The translations under genes and the position numbers were made by a program. This document shows, in pieces, positions 44,043 to 56,080 of a DNA stretch of 64,000 bases (positions are counted from its first letter, which is position 1; the number at the start of each line of letters is the position of its first letter). Origin of the DNA: Austropuccinia psidii (Eukaryota; Basidiomycota; Pucciniomycetes; Pucciniales; Sphaerophragmiaceae); contig JALGQZ010000001.1 in the NCBI GenBank assembly GCA_023105745.1, positions 51,645,662-51,709,661 on the forward strand, written 5' to 3'. The notes under the pieces are model-generated. The model worked only from the letters and a program-made list of their open reading frames with translations, did not search any database and was not told the origin of the DNA.

Positions 44043-47000
44043 ATGATGTACATAGAAGTATTAGTGTAGAAATTGGCAAACTTGAGTCAAAGTTAAAGCA
44101 AATTGCATTAGACATCAATGATTTAAAGAAAAGTGACAAGCAACATTCTGATTGGAATCAATTGACAACTGTCACCCTTGAGTCAATTAGCAATGCTTGT
44201 AATAGAATTGAGAACCAATGTCAGAATAATGACACAGAGGATCCTTCCATTTTTAAAGTAAATGATAGACTTAAAACTCTTGAAGACCATGTCTTACAAA
44301 TAGTTAAGAACACCAATCAATTTGCTATACATTTAGCAAAAAGTGACAGTGAGAGGCAGAAATTGAAAAATGAAATAATTGCAAGTGTGGAACAAATTCA
44401 TGAGAATCATGAACCACATATGCCAAGACATTCTACACCTCTGACTGAAGAAAAACTTTCTGTTAAGGAGAGTTTGACTCCATTCTTAGGAGAAAATGTT
44501 ATTTCTGCAAAGGATATTCCAAAATTAGAAGAATAGCCAAAATTCTCTGGTGAAGGAGAATACAATAATATTGAATTCATCAGGACTATTTATATGTTGC
44601 AAGAAGACTTTAATATACCTGATGAAATCATAGTAGGGAAATTACATTGTTTGTTTACCAAGACTGCAAAGAAATGGTATTACAAAATGAGAATAGATCA
44701 TGGAAGACATGACTGGTCTTGGTGGAAATCTGAAGTGATTACCAAATGGGCCAATAATTCTTGGAGGTTTAAAATGGAGAATGCTTTTGAAAGTGCCATT
44801 TTTAACTCAGAAAAAGACAAACCACTTACTTGGTTCTTCAAACAAAAAGACAGATTATCTGCTTTACACCCAGATATGTCTGACACTATGATTAATATGA
44901 AAATATTAAGAAAGTGTGGAGGAGAACTGGAACATGCTATCAAAAGCAGATGTGTGGAACCCTGTTCAACAGAGGACTACATTAATGCTATGGAAGATAT
45001 CATTACCAGAACAAGAATTGGTAAGACTTGGATTAGAAACCCAATAGAGTCCAAAATAGTCTCAAAGATTCCTAGAGAGGAAAGAAGAACTGAAAGACCT
45101 GTCTTGAAGTGTCATAAGTGTGGAAGTACTTCACATTTAGCCAACACTTGCCCTAAGAAGACAAAGATCAATGAAGTTCAAGTCATTGAGGAAATTCAAT
45201 GTACTGAAGAGAAAGAAGAGTCTGATCAAGATTCTGCAGTCTCTGAAGATACACCAGTGGAGGACTATCCCATTGAAAACATTTCAGCTTTCTTTGAGGT
45301 CACAGAAGTCCATACCCACTTGCCACAGTACAGTGAGGATTGCTGCAACCTGATCAATATCCAAGATGCCAGAATGTGTAAAATAAAACCTGCTAGAGGA
45401 AAGGGTTATACTGCTGGAGCATCCTGTATCACATCAGTTCTGATGAGTGATATTGAAGCCAAAGTAAATTTGGATACAGGGGCATTTTGCACTTGTGTTA
45501 GCAAAGATTATCTCCAAATTATACTTCCTGAATGGAAAAACCATCTATTACCAATAGAAGGTGTACAATTCAGTAGTGCCAGTAACAATATGTACCCCTT
45601 GGGCATATTGGACACTAATATTGTATTCCCACATCCAGCAGGAAGTGTAAGAATGAAAACTGAGATTGTAGTAATGGATAATTGCACATCTCAGCACATC
45701 ATTCTTGGAAATGATTACTTGAATATTTATGGTATTGATATAAATAACCATAAAGACAGATATTTCACAATTGGAGATAACCAAACGCAAAAATTTGCTT
45801 TCTCCAATATGCCAAAACAGATATCTGTGGTATCTTCTGTCAAAGATAATTACAAAGATGAATTTGTGTCTAAACAACTTGTTTAAGCACAAATTAATCC
45901 ATCATTGTCACCAAAGATGAGGAATGAACTTATTGATGTATTATATACATATAATAATGCATTTGCATCTGATAATGAACCATTAGGTGCTATAAGAGGA
46001 CATGAAATTGATATTACTCTTAATATTTATAGACCATATCCTCCAGTACTTAGAAGACCAGCTTATCCAGCCAGTCCCAGAGCTAGAGAAGCCTTGGAAA
46101 AACATATCCAAGAGTTGATCCAACTTGGTGTGCTAAGGAAAGTAGGCCATAATGAGGAAGTTGAAGTGACAACACCTGTTATTATTGCATGGCATAATGA
46201 TAAGTCAAGAATGGTTGGAGATTTTAGAGCTTTGAATACCTACACATTTCCAGATAGGTATCCAATCCCTAGAATCCAAGAAACCTTGACTCAATTGTCT
46301 AAAGCCAAGTATATAACATCAATGGATGCATTGAAAGGCTTCCATCAAAATGTTTTGATGCCTAAAGCTAGGAAATTACTTAGAATTATCACTCACTGTG
46401 GTATTTATGAGTATCTTAGAATGCCATTTGGCATTAAAAATGCTCCATCTCATTATCAAAGAATGATGAATACCATCTTCCCCACAGAATTGTCTGCAGG
46501 ATGGCTTATCATTTATATTGATGATATTATTATATGTTCCCACTCATGGTCTTTGCACCTTGAAAGACTTGCAAGAGTACTTCATAAAGTTGCAGAAGTG
46601 AACATGAAAATTTCACTTAAGAAATGCAATTTTGGTTTTGAAGAACTCAAAGCATTAGGACATGTTGTTTCTGGTTTGAGCTTGGGTATTGACAAGAATA
46701 AAGTAGCAGCAGTGTTACTTAAGCCAATACCCCAGAATAAAAAAGAAATGATGTCTTTTCTTGGATTTGCTAGTTACTATAGGCAACACTTGAAAGATTT
46801 TGCAATTCTAGCCAAGTCACTCTATAGAATCTGTGATCAACAGACTGTATTTGAGATGACACAGGAGAGAATGAAAGCTTATGAGAAGATAAAGAAAGCC
46901 CTTACAGAAGCACCTTTACTCCTCATGCCTGACTGGAATATTCCTTTTAAATTGTACATTGATGCATGTGGAGATGGATTAGGGGCAGCCCTACATCAAG

Positions 47001-48967
47001 TCCAAATTATTGATGACAAACCTACAGAAGGACCAGTTTGTTATATCTCAAGACAAATCAAACCAACAGAAGCCAGATATGGTGCAAGCCAAATGGAGTG
47101 CCTATGTTTGGTATGGGCACTTGAGAAATTACACTATTACCTTGATGGAAGTGTTTTTGAAGTAATAACTGACTGTAATGCTGTAAAGTCACTTCTTAAC
47201 ATGAAAACTCCCAACAGACATATGTTGAGATGGCAAATAGCCATTCAAGAATATAGAGGAAACATGACTATAGTTCATAAAGCAGGAAACATTCACAAGA
47301 ATGCTGATGGACTTAGTAGATGGGCTTTAGCCACCACTCCTGATAACCCAGCTTATGTACCTTTGGAAGCTGAACCACATATTCCAATTGAAGGAATTAA
47401 CATAACTGATATTGGGACTGAATTCTTTGAAGAGGTCAGAGAGTCTTATAAACAAGACAAGAATTGCCATATCTTGACTTCTTTATTGGATAAAGACTGC
47501 AAAGACACATCTTTGGTTAATGCACTAGATGAAGTTTGGAAAAATTCCTATTCTGAAGGAAGATTTCACTTGTTTGATGGGATCATTTACCATAGAACAA
47601 AACATTCTTGTGTGATGACACTGTGTAGTAGATTGCTTATCAATACCATTCTTCATGAATGCCATGATAGCATTTACTCTGGACACCTATCAGAAGACAG
47701 AACACTTGAAAAAGTGAAGAACTGTGCATGGTGGCCATCTTGGAGAAAAGAAACCATTGAGTATTGCCATACCTGTGATAGATGTCAGAAAGCAAACAGG
47801 AGTACAGGCAAGAAATTTGGATTGATGATCCGTATTCAAGAACCAAAATCCCCTTGGGAAGTTGTTCACATGGATTGGGTCACAGCACTTCCTCCAAGTG
47901 GTGACAAAAGTTATAATGCTTGCTTAGTCATTGTAGACAGATATAGCAAAACTCCAATATTCTTACCATGTCATAAAGATGACACTGCTATGGATACAGC
48001 TCTTCTTTTATGGAGTAGAGTTATTTCTAATACAGGATTATTTAAGAATATCATAAGTGACAGAGATCCCAAATTCACATCTGCACTTTGGACCAATCTT
48101 CATAGATTGTTTGGGACTAAGTTATCATTCTCTACAGCATATCACCCTCAAACAGATGGGCTAGCAGAGAGGATGATTCAAACTTTAGAAGACATGATCA
48201 GGAGATTCTGTGCTTATGGATTAGAATTCAAAGACTCAGATGGCTTTACCCATGACTGGTGCACTCTGATACCTGCATTAGAATTGGCATACAAGACATC
48301 AGTCCATTCTTCCACAGGACAAACCCCTGCTATGTTAGAGAAAGGATGGAATCCAAGACTCCCAGCAGACACCCTCAGGAAAGACTTGATTGACATTCAT
48401 CCTACAGCTTCCAGCTTCAAGATAATGCTTGATAAAGTAAAACATCATGCAAAACAAAGTATGGATGATGCTTTTGATTATGCAAAACAGAAGTGGGACA
48501 AGAGTCATAAAGTACCAGACTTCAAAGTAGGGGACTTAGTTTTAGTTTCAACCTTGAATTTTAATAATATCAAAGGCCCAAAGAAACTTAAAGATTCTTA
48601 TGTAGGACCTTTTGTTATTGTTGCTTTACATGGAACCAATGCAATTCAAGTGGAATTGAGTGGTGAATTGGAAAATAAACACCCCACATTTCCAGTCAGC
48701 TTGATAAAGCCTTATCAACCAGCTGATAAAGAATTGTTTCCTTTAAGAAACCCAACTCCTTTAACTGTACCACCTGTGGAACAGAATGAAGACAAAAAGA
48801 TAAAGAAAGTCATTAAAGAAAGGAGACTTAGGGGTAAAAATCAAAGAGAATATCTTGTCAGATATAGAAATCCAGTACATGAAGATGAATGGATGGCAGA
48901 ATCAGAAATACCTGACTCAGATAAACTCTTAAGAAGATTTAGACATGAAAGAAGGCCACAAGCCTGA
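43703..48967 (+). pseudogene. Element E gag-pol, one frame with two stop codons
   Basis: A single frame apart from TAG 44534-44536 (Trp in D, TGG) and TAA 45884-45886 (Glu in D). N-terminal helix-rich part 44045-44500; capsid region 44530-45000; CCHC (CHKCGSTSHLANTC) near 45108-45150; protease NLDTGAFCTCVSK near 45468; RT from 45970 with YIDDIIICS near 46515; RNase [11 protein letters not shown] near 46953; integrase [17 protein letters not shown] and [10 protein letters not shown] at 47655-47795; catalytic [23 protein letters not shown] near 47869, 48057 and 48157; tail [16 protein letters not shown] near 48845. Unlike C and D there is no in-frame ATG at the end of ORF1. Two point reversions away from an intact frame, so a recently active copy or one expressed by readthrough. 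Confidence 0.9.
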
Positions 48968-49068
48968 ATATGTCTATAAATGTGCTTTAAATTACTTGAT
49001 CTGAGTAATGTGAAGAGGTTGGACAGTGGACATTAACCCCCTTTGGGGCCTTATTCTTTTATCACTAA

Positions 49069-49089
49069 TAAAATTGTAGTACAATTTTA
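49069..49089. other. PPT-proximal hairpin of element E
   Basis: TAAAATTGTA / TACAATTTTA with a one-base loop, a perfect 21-nt palindrome, 18 nt before the 3' LTR at 49108. The intervening stretch includes TTTTTT and the tract GGTGAAAGGGAA. Confidence 0.7.
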
Positions 49090-49107
49090 TTTTTTGGTGA
49101 AAGGGAA

Positions 49108-51030
49108 TGTGAGCCTTGATGTATGTTTTACATACCCAAATAGGCCACAATTATCTTAAAAAGAAATTTTGAATTATGCAAAACTCATAAGTCATGCATA
49201 TATCCAAAATTCATCGTTTTCAATTTCAGAAAAGATGAATAACTTCTTATTGAGTAAGTAAATCCATGGATTTAAGACCAGATTTGGATTCTACACAAAA
49301 ATTCACCTAGGGTAGCTCCATAGAGTGAATAAGCTCAATTTAAGTATTTGAGGTGGTAAAATGGAAAATACTTCAATACCACATCATTAATACCACATAA
49401 AAGATCAGTGAAAATTTTTGTTTTTCTTGATTTTTAGCCAAAATAATGGGAAAGTGAGAAATCCCATGTTACATATACACTAAGAATAGTGTTATGCATG
49501 TTTTGAGCACTTAATATCATGGTATTCCTATATGGACTTTTGGTACACCCATAGTGGATATCTCACTTTAAGCTTAAATTACTATTTTGACGTAAAAAAT
49601 AGGCAAGGGGGACAAAAGACATCAAAGAGAGCCAGGGTACCCAACTTCTGAGGCCTCAGAGGCGTGGATAGCTCCAGAGCATGGATCCATGGCTCATCTT
49701 GGCCCAATTGGTAAACCAAAACTCTTTGGGAACTTGGTTACCAAGTTACAACTACTGTAAAACACCAGAAAAAAGCAAATAACCTGCTATTTTGATGTGC
49801 CAAGGAGGTAATGAGCTACTTACACTCCTGTAACCATGTCAATTACTAATGACTTTCCATGGATAAACCCCAAAAGAGTAATTAAAACCCTTTTGGGACC
49901 CATATTCATTGATTTACCTCATAGCAACCAGCAAAACACTGCTATTTGCAATTCTACGTAGAAATGAGGTAAAAACTTCAAAAATTCATTAAAAATACAA
50001 TTCTTAATGAATCTTTCTGAAACTTTCAGGACTCAAGGCGAACTGTATTATCTATGGTACAACCAAAAAGAATTACAGTTTTACTAGTAAAATTAAAAGT
50101 TTTACTTACAGTCCATTTTTGGTTATTCTACGTGAAACACTGAATCTTCAAAAATTCACAGTAATTACAACCTGTGATGAAATTGGCAATAACATTGATA
50201 ACTTTGAGAAATCAATGATTATTTTAGAATAAAAGAAGATTTACAAGTGTTACTCCTTTTATTCTTAACCATATTGGGGTTGGTAGTCACGTAAAAGCAT
50301 CAATTAAGTAATTGTGATAATCTTACGTGACAACTGATGATGCAATCAATATTCCAAAAGGGTTTATTGTTTTCTCACTCACTGGTTTTTCAGTTTGCTC
50401 CATGGCACGCCTCTGTGAGCTGTTGTTGACTTAAAAGAGGCCTTCTCTTGCTGTTTTTTCCACATCATCATCTCATCAATTTATTAAATCTTTATTACCA
50501 ACAAGTAAGTATTAGTTACAGCTATTCTTAAGTGTTTTAAATCTTTCAGAATCAATCAGAAAGACGTGAAATCATAGAATCCAACTATATATTGTTGTAA
50601 TACTGTTATAAATCCTTTTGATCCCTTAAATCCACAATTCCACGTCAAATTTCTCTACTTTTATTATCAATAAGTTCTTTGGAGTATTAGTGAGTCTTTT
50701 ATCTTTAATTCTTAAAGTTTTTCTCTAGTAATAGTTTTCTTCAAGAATTATCTTTATAATTATTCTTGTAAAAGATAATTATATATTAAAATAATTTTTA
50801 TTATTTTAATAAAAGAAGTTTTTTGTTATTAAATTCTTCTTGTAATTGATTCTTGTAGACAATTACTGCTCACTGTTATAATCACTAGTAGTGTATAACA
50901 CGTGAAAGAAATAATTTTATAATTATTTAATTGTGGTTATAATAATTTTTATTATTATATTTCATAAGAACAGACATAGTACTGTTGATTAATAGTAATA
51001 TGATCATCAGTTTCATAGTCACATCTTACA
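49108..51030 (+). mobile_element. Element E 3' LTR
   Basis: 1923 bp, near-identical to 40757-42679. Starts TGTGAGCCTTGATG, ends TCACATCTTACA, followed by TCTAC (target duplication). Confidence 0.95.
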
Positions 51031-52018
51031 TCTACAGTTTTAGCTTGAGGTACCTTAAGTGGGGTCATTTTAAAAACAACACGATCAGGTATATCTTATA
51101 GTGCCATCCATTTACCCATATCTGATCTAGAGCCAAAGGTATGGGGTAAACCAGATCCATACAGACCTTCAGAAAATCATATATCTGGATAACAAAAATT
51201 GAACGTGGCATACCTTTGCCATATTGAATGTTACTCATACAAAATGAGGTACCTTTGTGTAGATACCATCAAGGGCTACACAATTAGCCATCATTGAGCT
51301 CAATATCTCAAAAACAGAAAAATGTATAGCAGTTTTAATGTCAAAATCCCACAGATTGGCAAATACACCTTCACTGTGAGATACCATCCCATACCTATTA
51401 TAATGAGGTGTCAAACAGAAAAAGAATTTTGTTTATACTTCAATACCTAATATTCAATTCAATGCTGGGGTCCCATACAGATTATGTACAGCCTTCTATG
51501 TGTCATACATGTCAGAAAAGGGCTGTGTGGTCCCCAGATGAAATTTTTCTCCATTTATTGGGGAAAACTGCCTAGATGTGGTTTAAAAACTACATCGGAG
51601 CCCAATACATAGTTTACAGGCCTTGTGCAACCCACAAGCCAGTGCTCTGAAGTGAAAAATCTTCACTTCCTTTATGTGGATGGTCTAGAGGACCTTTCCA
51701 TCCCATGTCATGATAAAAAGGAGCCTTTTCTCTTCCAGAAAAGGAATCCCCATCATTCTATTTAATTCCTACATAGTACAGCTGTCAAAAACAGTTATAG
51801 CATTGGAAAATCATAAGGTGTACCTTAAATCTTAGTGTATTGTAGCTCTTATTATAGTAACCAAACTGGTAAGACTGTACCCATGGCTCTCAACGGCGCT
51901 CACCACCACTATACCACATAGTAAAGCCCTTACACCATCAATTGACACCTTTTTTAATCTTAATAATTCATGTCACAGTCATATTCAAAGCTGTAAATAC
52001 ATTTATTACCACTTCATC
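51031..52018 (+). mobile_element. Element F 3' LTR, second part
   Basis: Continues the F LTR from TCTACAGTTTTAG; colinear with 2816-3399 and, in reverse complement, with 53732-54270. The right end is only approximate: similarity to the H LTR fades after about 52018. Total F LTR length is then about 1.39 kb. No genes; a tRNA-like stretch near 51880 is part of the LTR (see rejected). Confidence 0.65.
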
Positions 52019-53731
52019 ATTGAATCAGCCTGGCATTCCCTTTGGTCATTGTCTTCTCCTGAAAACTACCTGAAATTGGAAAGAATGGTGACTGTTGGCC
52101 ACTAATCTGTTTTATTCTAAGTTGTTTGAAGCTAATGGGGAAATGGTTTTATTTTCTAGTCCTTATAAGCCTGGAAGATTCAGAGTAGCTCTTCTATATA
52201 TTAGATATCAGGTTGATTCTGCCTGATCTTGGATGCCTTTTCTCCAGGAGTTTGAATTGCATGTTGGGCTTTCACCCTTGGTTCTTTCCATGAGGTCTTT
52301 GAGCAACCTCTTCTGGAAACATTCTCCAAGCTCTTGCCAGTGTGATGCTAGATTGAATCTCTTGTTTTCTGTTCTCCATTGAAACAGGCTGAATTTGAGG
52401 AGTTGGTGGAGCTTGAGAGCTTGATTCATGTCTTTTCAGTCCTCTTGATTGAGGTTTATGTAGAGCTGAAATTTGAATTGAAGTTTTTAATTATTTCTCT
52501 AAGTTTCTTTTCACTAACTATTGTATCTAAACCTTTGTCTTCTGGTTCTGTAAAGTATTGCCCTTTTTTCTAGCTGTTTCTTTGGTACTCCAAGACCTCT
52601 GAGGTGTGCAAGATACATGGTATCAGTATTGGTAAGCATCATGCACCATCTTATTTTCAAGGGTATTTACTCTCTACTGGGCTCTGTACAAGTTTGTGTT
52701 ATCCTTCTTTGGGTAATTTCCCTTTAGAAGTTAAAAAAGGATCAATAATTGTTATTTTTCCTTTGAAAATCACCAAAGCTGGTTTGTTGAAGAGCTTCTT
52801 GGTCTTCTGGCTCTTTAAGTGTTGATGGGTGTCCACTTATTGGAATTAATGAGGATCTCATTATTCCGCTTGCCTTTTCTTCCCTGTACATGGTCTGTTG
52901 TAGATGGAATCAGAGAAGGGTTACTCTGTGATTGAGTTTTAAGTGGTATAAAGTTTCCCTCCACTGAAAAGATAATTATGAGGATTTATGTCAGTTTCTG
53001 ACCCTTTTCTTGTTCTTTTTCACATAAAAAGGAAAATCTAACAGTAAAAAATTTCTATTCTTGTGTCTTGGAGCAACAAAAGAAAATCTTGCGTTATTAT
53101 AATGGCTCTAAGATATCTTATTTTTGTATTCTTACAATAATAAGTCTTGGGTGGTGAAAATTGGCTTTTATGTCAAGGTTAATTGGGTTCATATTTGTAT
53201 CCCCAAGGTTTCTGCAAAATAGTTACTTTTGTTCATGCAGAAAAAAACTTCTATCATGAAAGAAACCTAACATTATCAATCTCCATGTGAAAATAATAGA
53301 GAAAAGTATATATGAGCTACTACTTGTAACCCAAAGTTTTTTACACTTATTTTTAGTTAAAAAGATAGCTTTCATTTTTATTCTTATAATTAATAAATTG
53401 AAACTACCAATCAGCTCAATGCATCCTCTAAAGCTTTCATTTACAATACATAGGGTAGTTTTATGATCATAAAGGGTGGTTACCTCAAGACTGTTTTAAT
53501 CAAAACTTATCAATTATCCCATGTCAAAAAAAATGGAGAAAAAATATTATATGATTATCTACAGCTTAAAACAGTAATATATGATACTTATCGTATTTAT
53601 TATCATTATTTTGAAAACCAAAATACCAATTTTGGTGTATAATATCAAAAATGGGCAAACTATAAAAAAGATAATCACTTGCAGGAGTTTTTGGGTCTGA
53701 AAAAGTCCAAACTATGGCCAGGCCCCCACAA
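52019..53731 (-). mobile_element. Internal 5' region of minus-strand remnant H
   Basis: Minus strand, reading left from the primer site at 53716-53728: an AT-rich leader, then non-conserved sequence with a short open stretch at 52208-52429 (73 aa, ...LASHWQELGECFQKRLLKD...), whose distance from the primer site (about 1.3 kb) is where ORF1/gag begins in E. I cannot align it convincingly with C or E. The rest of gag and pol is absent. Other short ORFs here (52379-52573, 52604-52825) have no support. Confidence 0.4.
53716..53728 (-). other. Primer binding site of remnant H
   Basis: TGGGGGCCTGGCC on the minus strand, identical to D and E, a few bases after the LTR end (CCTTAAAT, a decayed CCTTACA). 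It fixes the orientation of H. Confidence 0.65.
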
Positions 53732-54430
53732 TTTAAGGAATGGATCTATGTAAAAGCTATTTACAGCTAATAATATTTGTGTAACATGTAAAAATTAATT
53801 AAGAGAAGATTAAATGGATTTAATGTAGTGATATAGTGCTGGTGAGCACCCCTAAAATCCCTGGGTAAATTAATTCTAAATTTATTATCTATGATAAGTA
53901 CTACAATAATTAATTTATAAATATATCCTGGCTATTTTCCAAGAGTATTATTTCTGATGAAAAACTATACTATGTAGGAATTCAATAGCAGGCTGATTAT
54001 TTCTCTTTTAGTGTAGAGAAATTTCAATTTTCATCCTGAAAGAGGCATAGAGGGGGAAGCTGCATCCTTGCATGTAGAAGGAGCAAAAATTCTCACTCAA
54101 GAAGGTGGACTTGTAGCTTCCACAAAGCTTCATACCCTTTTTTGGGATCAGCTGTGGGTTTTAAGCCACCTCTAGTCACTTTTCCCCAATAAAAAGTGAA
54201 GTTGTCATCAGAGGACCTCATATTTATGTTCTGGTGTATTGAATGTATAGAATGCTGTAGATCATGTCTAACAGCCTCTTTTTAGTCGTAATTTGAGTTT
54301 ATCAAGTAAAAATGTATTTGTAATGGTTTTTACACCTCTTATTAATTAGTATGGAATAGTATCCTACAGTATTGAGCTGGATCCAGTAGTGGGATTGTCA
54401 TGTTGAAATCACTATAGCTTTGTTGGTTTC
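53732..54430 (-). mobile_element. Remnant H 5' LTR, distal part (F family)
   Basis: Reverse complement of F LTR sequence: 53830-53870 matches 51885-51940, 53990-54270 matches 3260-3390 and 51440-51790. It is cut at 54430, where a plus-strand F-family LTR begins. Confidence 0.65.
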
Positions 54431-55235
54431 TGTCAGCCTGTGACTAAAACCCAGGCCACAAGCATGAAATCAGAATACCATAAACCAATGATAGAGAGAA
54501 ATTCCCACTAGAAGGGACTTAAGCCAAAATAGCTCAGAATTTCATTCAAAATATATTGTAAAGTCATCCATATCCAAATATACAGCTCCCTTAACCATAG
54601 GACAAGAAATGATAAAGTTATTCCATCTCAAAACAAGAGCTGGGAAGAAACCTTGATTGCCCAAAGTGGTGTCTTCTTAGAAAAAGGGATAATCTGATAT
54701 TTCTAATGGTACTCTTCCTATCCTTGTATCACCTCTAGTAAAAAAATTATTACGGATAATAAATTAATACATTTTTTATCAAAAACCCAAAATCCAATGA
54801 TGGAAGTTAAAGCCTGTATAGCTATTGCATATTTGATTTTAAGCATACTAAATGGGTAATCATTTTGTAGAACAAATCAACGGCTAAACAACAAACCAAT
54901 TTGAGCCCTCTATCTTCAAAACTTACAAATCTATGACTGTTTTGGGATAAAAATCTCACATAATTGGAAAACACCCAATACTGTTAGATACTATCTCATA
55001 ACTAGGAAAGTGAGGTGTCAAAATGAAAAAAACTTGTTCATACTATAATACCTCATATTATTTCTGATATGGGGTCCACTGATCCATGCTCTACAGCTTT
55101 CTAGGCATTTGACCTATCAGAACACACCTGGGAGGAGCGCAGGTGAGAATTTTCACACTTTATTTGGAAAAAGGACCAGATTTGGATTTGAAACCACACA
55201 CAGCTCATACAGGGATTTATAAGCCAAAATCCTGC
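54431..55235 (+). mobile_element. F-family LTR fragment, plus orientation
   Basis: Starts TGTCAGCCTGTGACTA and follows 2415-3390 in order, with considerable divergence. Ends at 55235 where a lineage-2 LTR starts. No coding sequence. Confidence 0.7.
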
Positions 55236-55319
55236 TGTCACAGCCACTATCAGGGGTAAGGGCTTCAACCTTAAACCAACTCAAACTCATGAAACCAGAA
55301 AATCCAGTATGTATATTAC
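55236..55319 (+). mobile_element. Lineage-2 LTR, first 84 bp
   Basis: TGTCACAGCCACTATCAGGGGTAAGGGCTTC is arranged like the B LTR start (TGTAACAACC, then ATCAGGGGTAAGGG). It is interrupted after ATTAC (55315-55319) by element G; the remainder would lie beyond the window. Confidence 0.6.
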
Positions 55320-56068
55320 TGTCACAGGGGCTCTTCGAAGTGAAGAGGGCCTGGCACTCAGTAAACTGGGACTCACTTATGGAGGGCTCAAAGATATGGT
55401 AAGAAAGGATACACTTAAGAGTGTTAAAGATGAATTACTAAAAGAATGAATATAAGAAGCAGCAACAAAAAAAAGAATAAGAATAAAGAATAGAAGAGCC
55501 AACCACAAACAAGTCCAAGTCCACTGTTTCAACCTGTCAGAATGGAAAGAGAAGGGTTAATAAGGATATGGCCACCCAACTCATACTGTACAGGCAAAGA
55601 CTAACTTAAAATCAAATAATTATAATACCCAAAATAAGGATAAGAATAATTATAAAATAATAAATAAACTAAATTAATTAACTGGGGAAAAGTCCCCAGG
55701 GGGGAGAAAGAGGGGCTGGTATATGTGAGAATCACCAGCCCTGATCCAGAGGAAGAATTTTCATGAGAATATTTGATGATTGAATTGAGTCTGGCCAATA
55801 CAGGTCCTGTACGGCTGTACAGAACCTGTACAAGAGGTGTGGTGTATTTGAGTGATCATACAGTTCCATATTGGTGTATTGAAACTGTATTGGGTGAATC
55901 CAGCCTGTACAGGTATTGACAGGCTGTATTGAGGTACCAAGCTGTATTCATGTTCAGAATGAAGATTGCTGACATTGAATGCTGATACAAATGCTGGATC
56001 TGCTGATTTGGGGTGTTTTGAGTGGGTGTATGAATGAATACCCTTACCCCTGATGAGTGGTTGTTACA
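55320..56068 (-). mobile_element. Element G 3' LTR
   Basis: Minus orientation: starts TGTAACAACCACTCATCAGGG at 56068 and ends CCTGTGACA at 55320. 749 bp; includes the CTGGGGA...CCCCAG hairpin and AGTTAATTAAT block. Confidence 0.92.
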
Positions 56069-56080
56069 GTATCCCCCTCT
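56069..56080 (-). other. Element G polypurine tract
   Basis: AGAGGGGGATAC on the minus strand, identical to that of B. Confidence 0.8.

Larger units (their letters stand above)
40757..51030 (+). mobile_element. Element E, near-complete Ty3-type element inserted in F 3' LTR
   Basis: A 10.3-kb plus-strand unit. Both LTRs are 1923 bp and differ by about ten to twelve substitutions by eye. Perfect target duplication TCTAC (40752-40756 and 51031-51035). Primer site, predicted introns, gag-pol with two stop codons, hairpin and polypurine tract are present. It belongs to the same family as D. Confidence 0.95.

Noticed and set aside
51870..51935. tRNA-like stretch on the minus strand (GTATAGTGGTGGTGAGCGCC)
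   Set aside because: It resembles a tRNA A-box, but there is no B-box (GGTTCGA), no cloverleaf, and the homologous stretch in the H LTR (about 53830-53870) shows it is part of the F-family LTR.
52208..52429. Possible host gene in the 52-53.7-kb region
   Set aside because: Only a 73-codon open stretch, and the region is bounded by a retroelement primer site and LTR on one side and an LTR on the other; more likely element H leader/gag remains.
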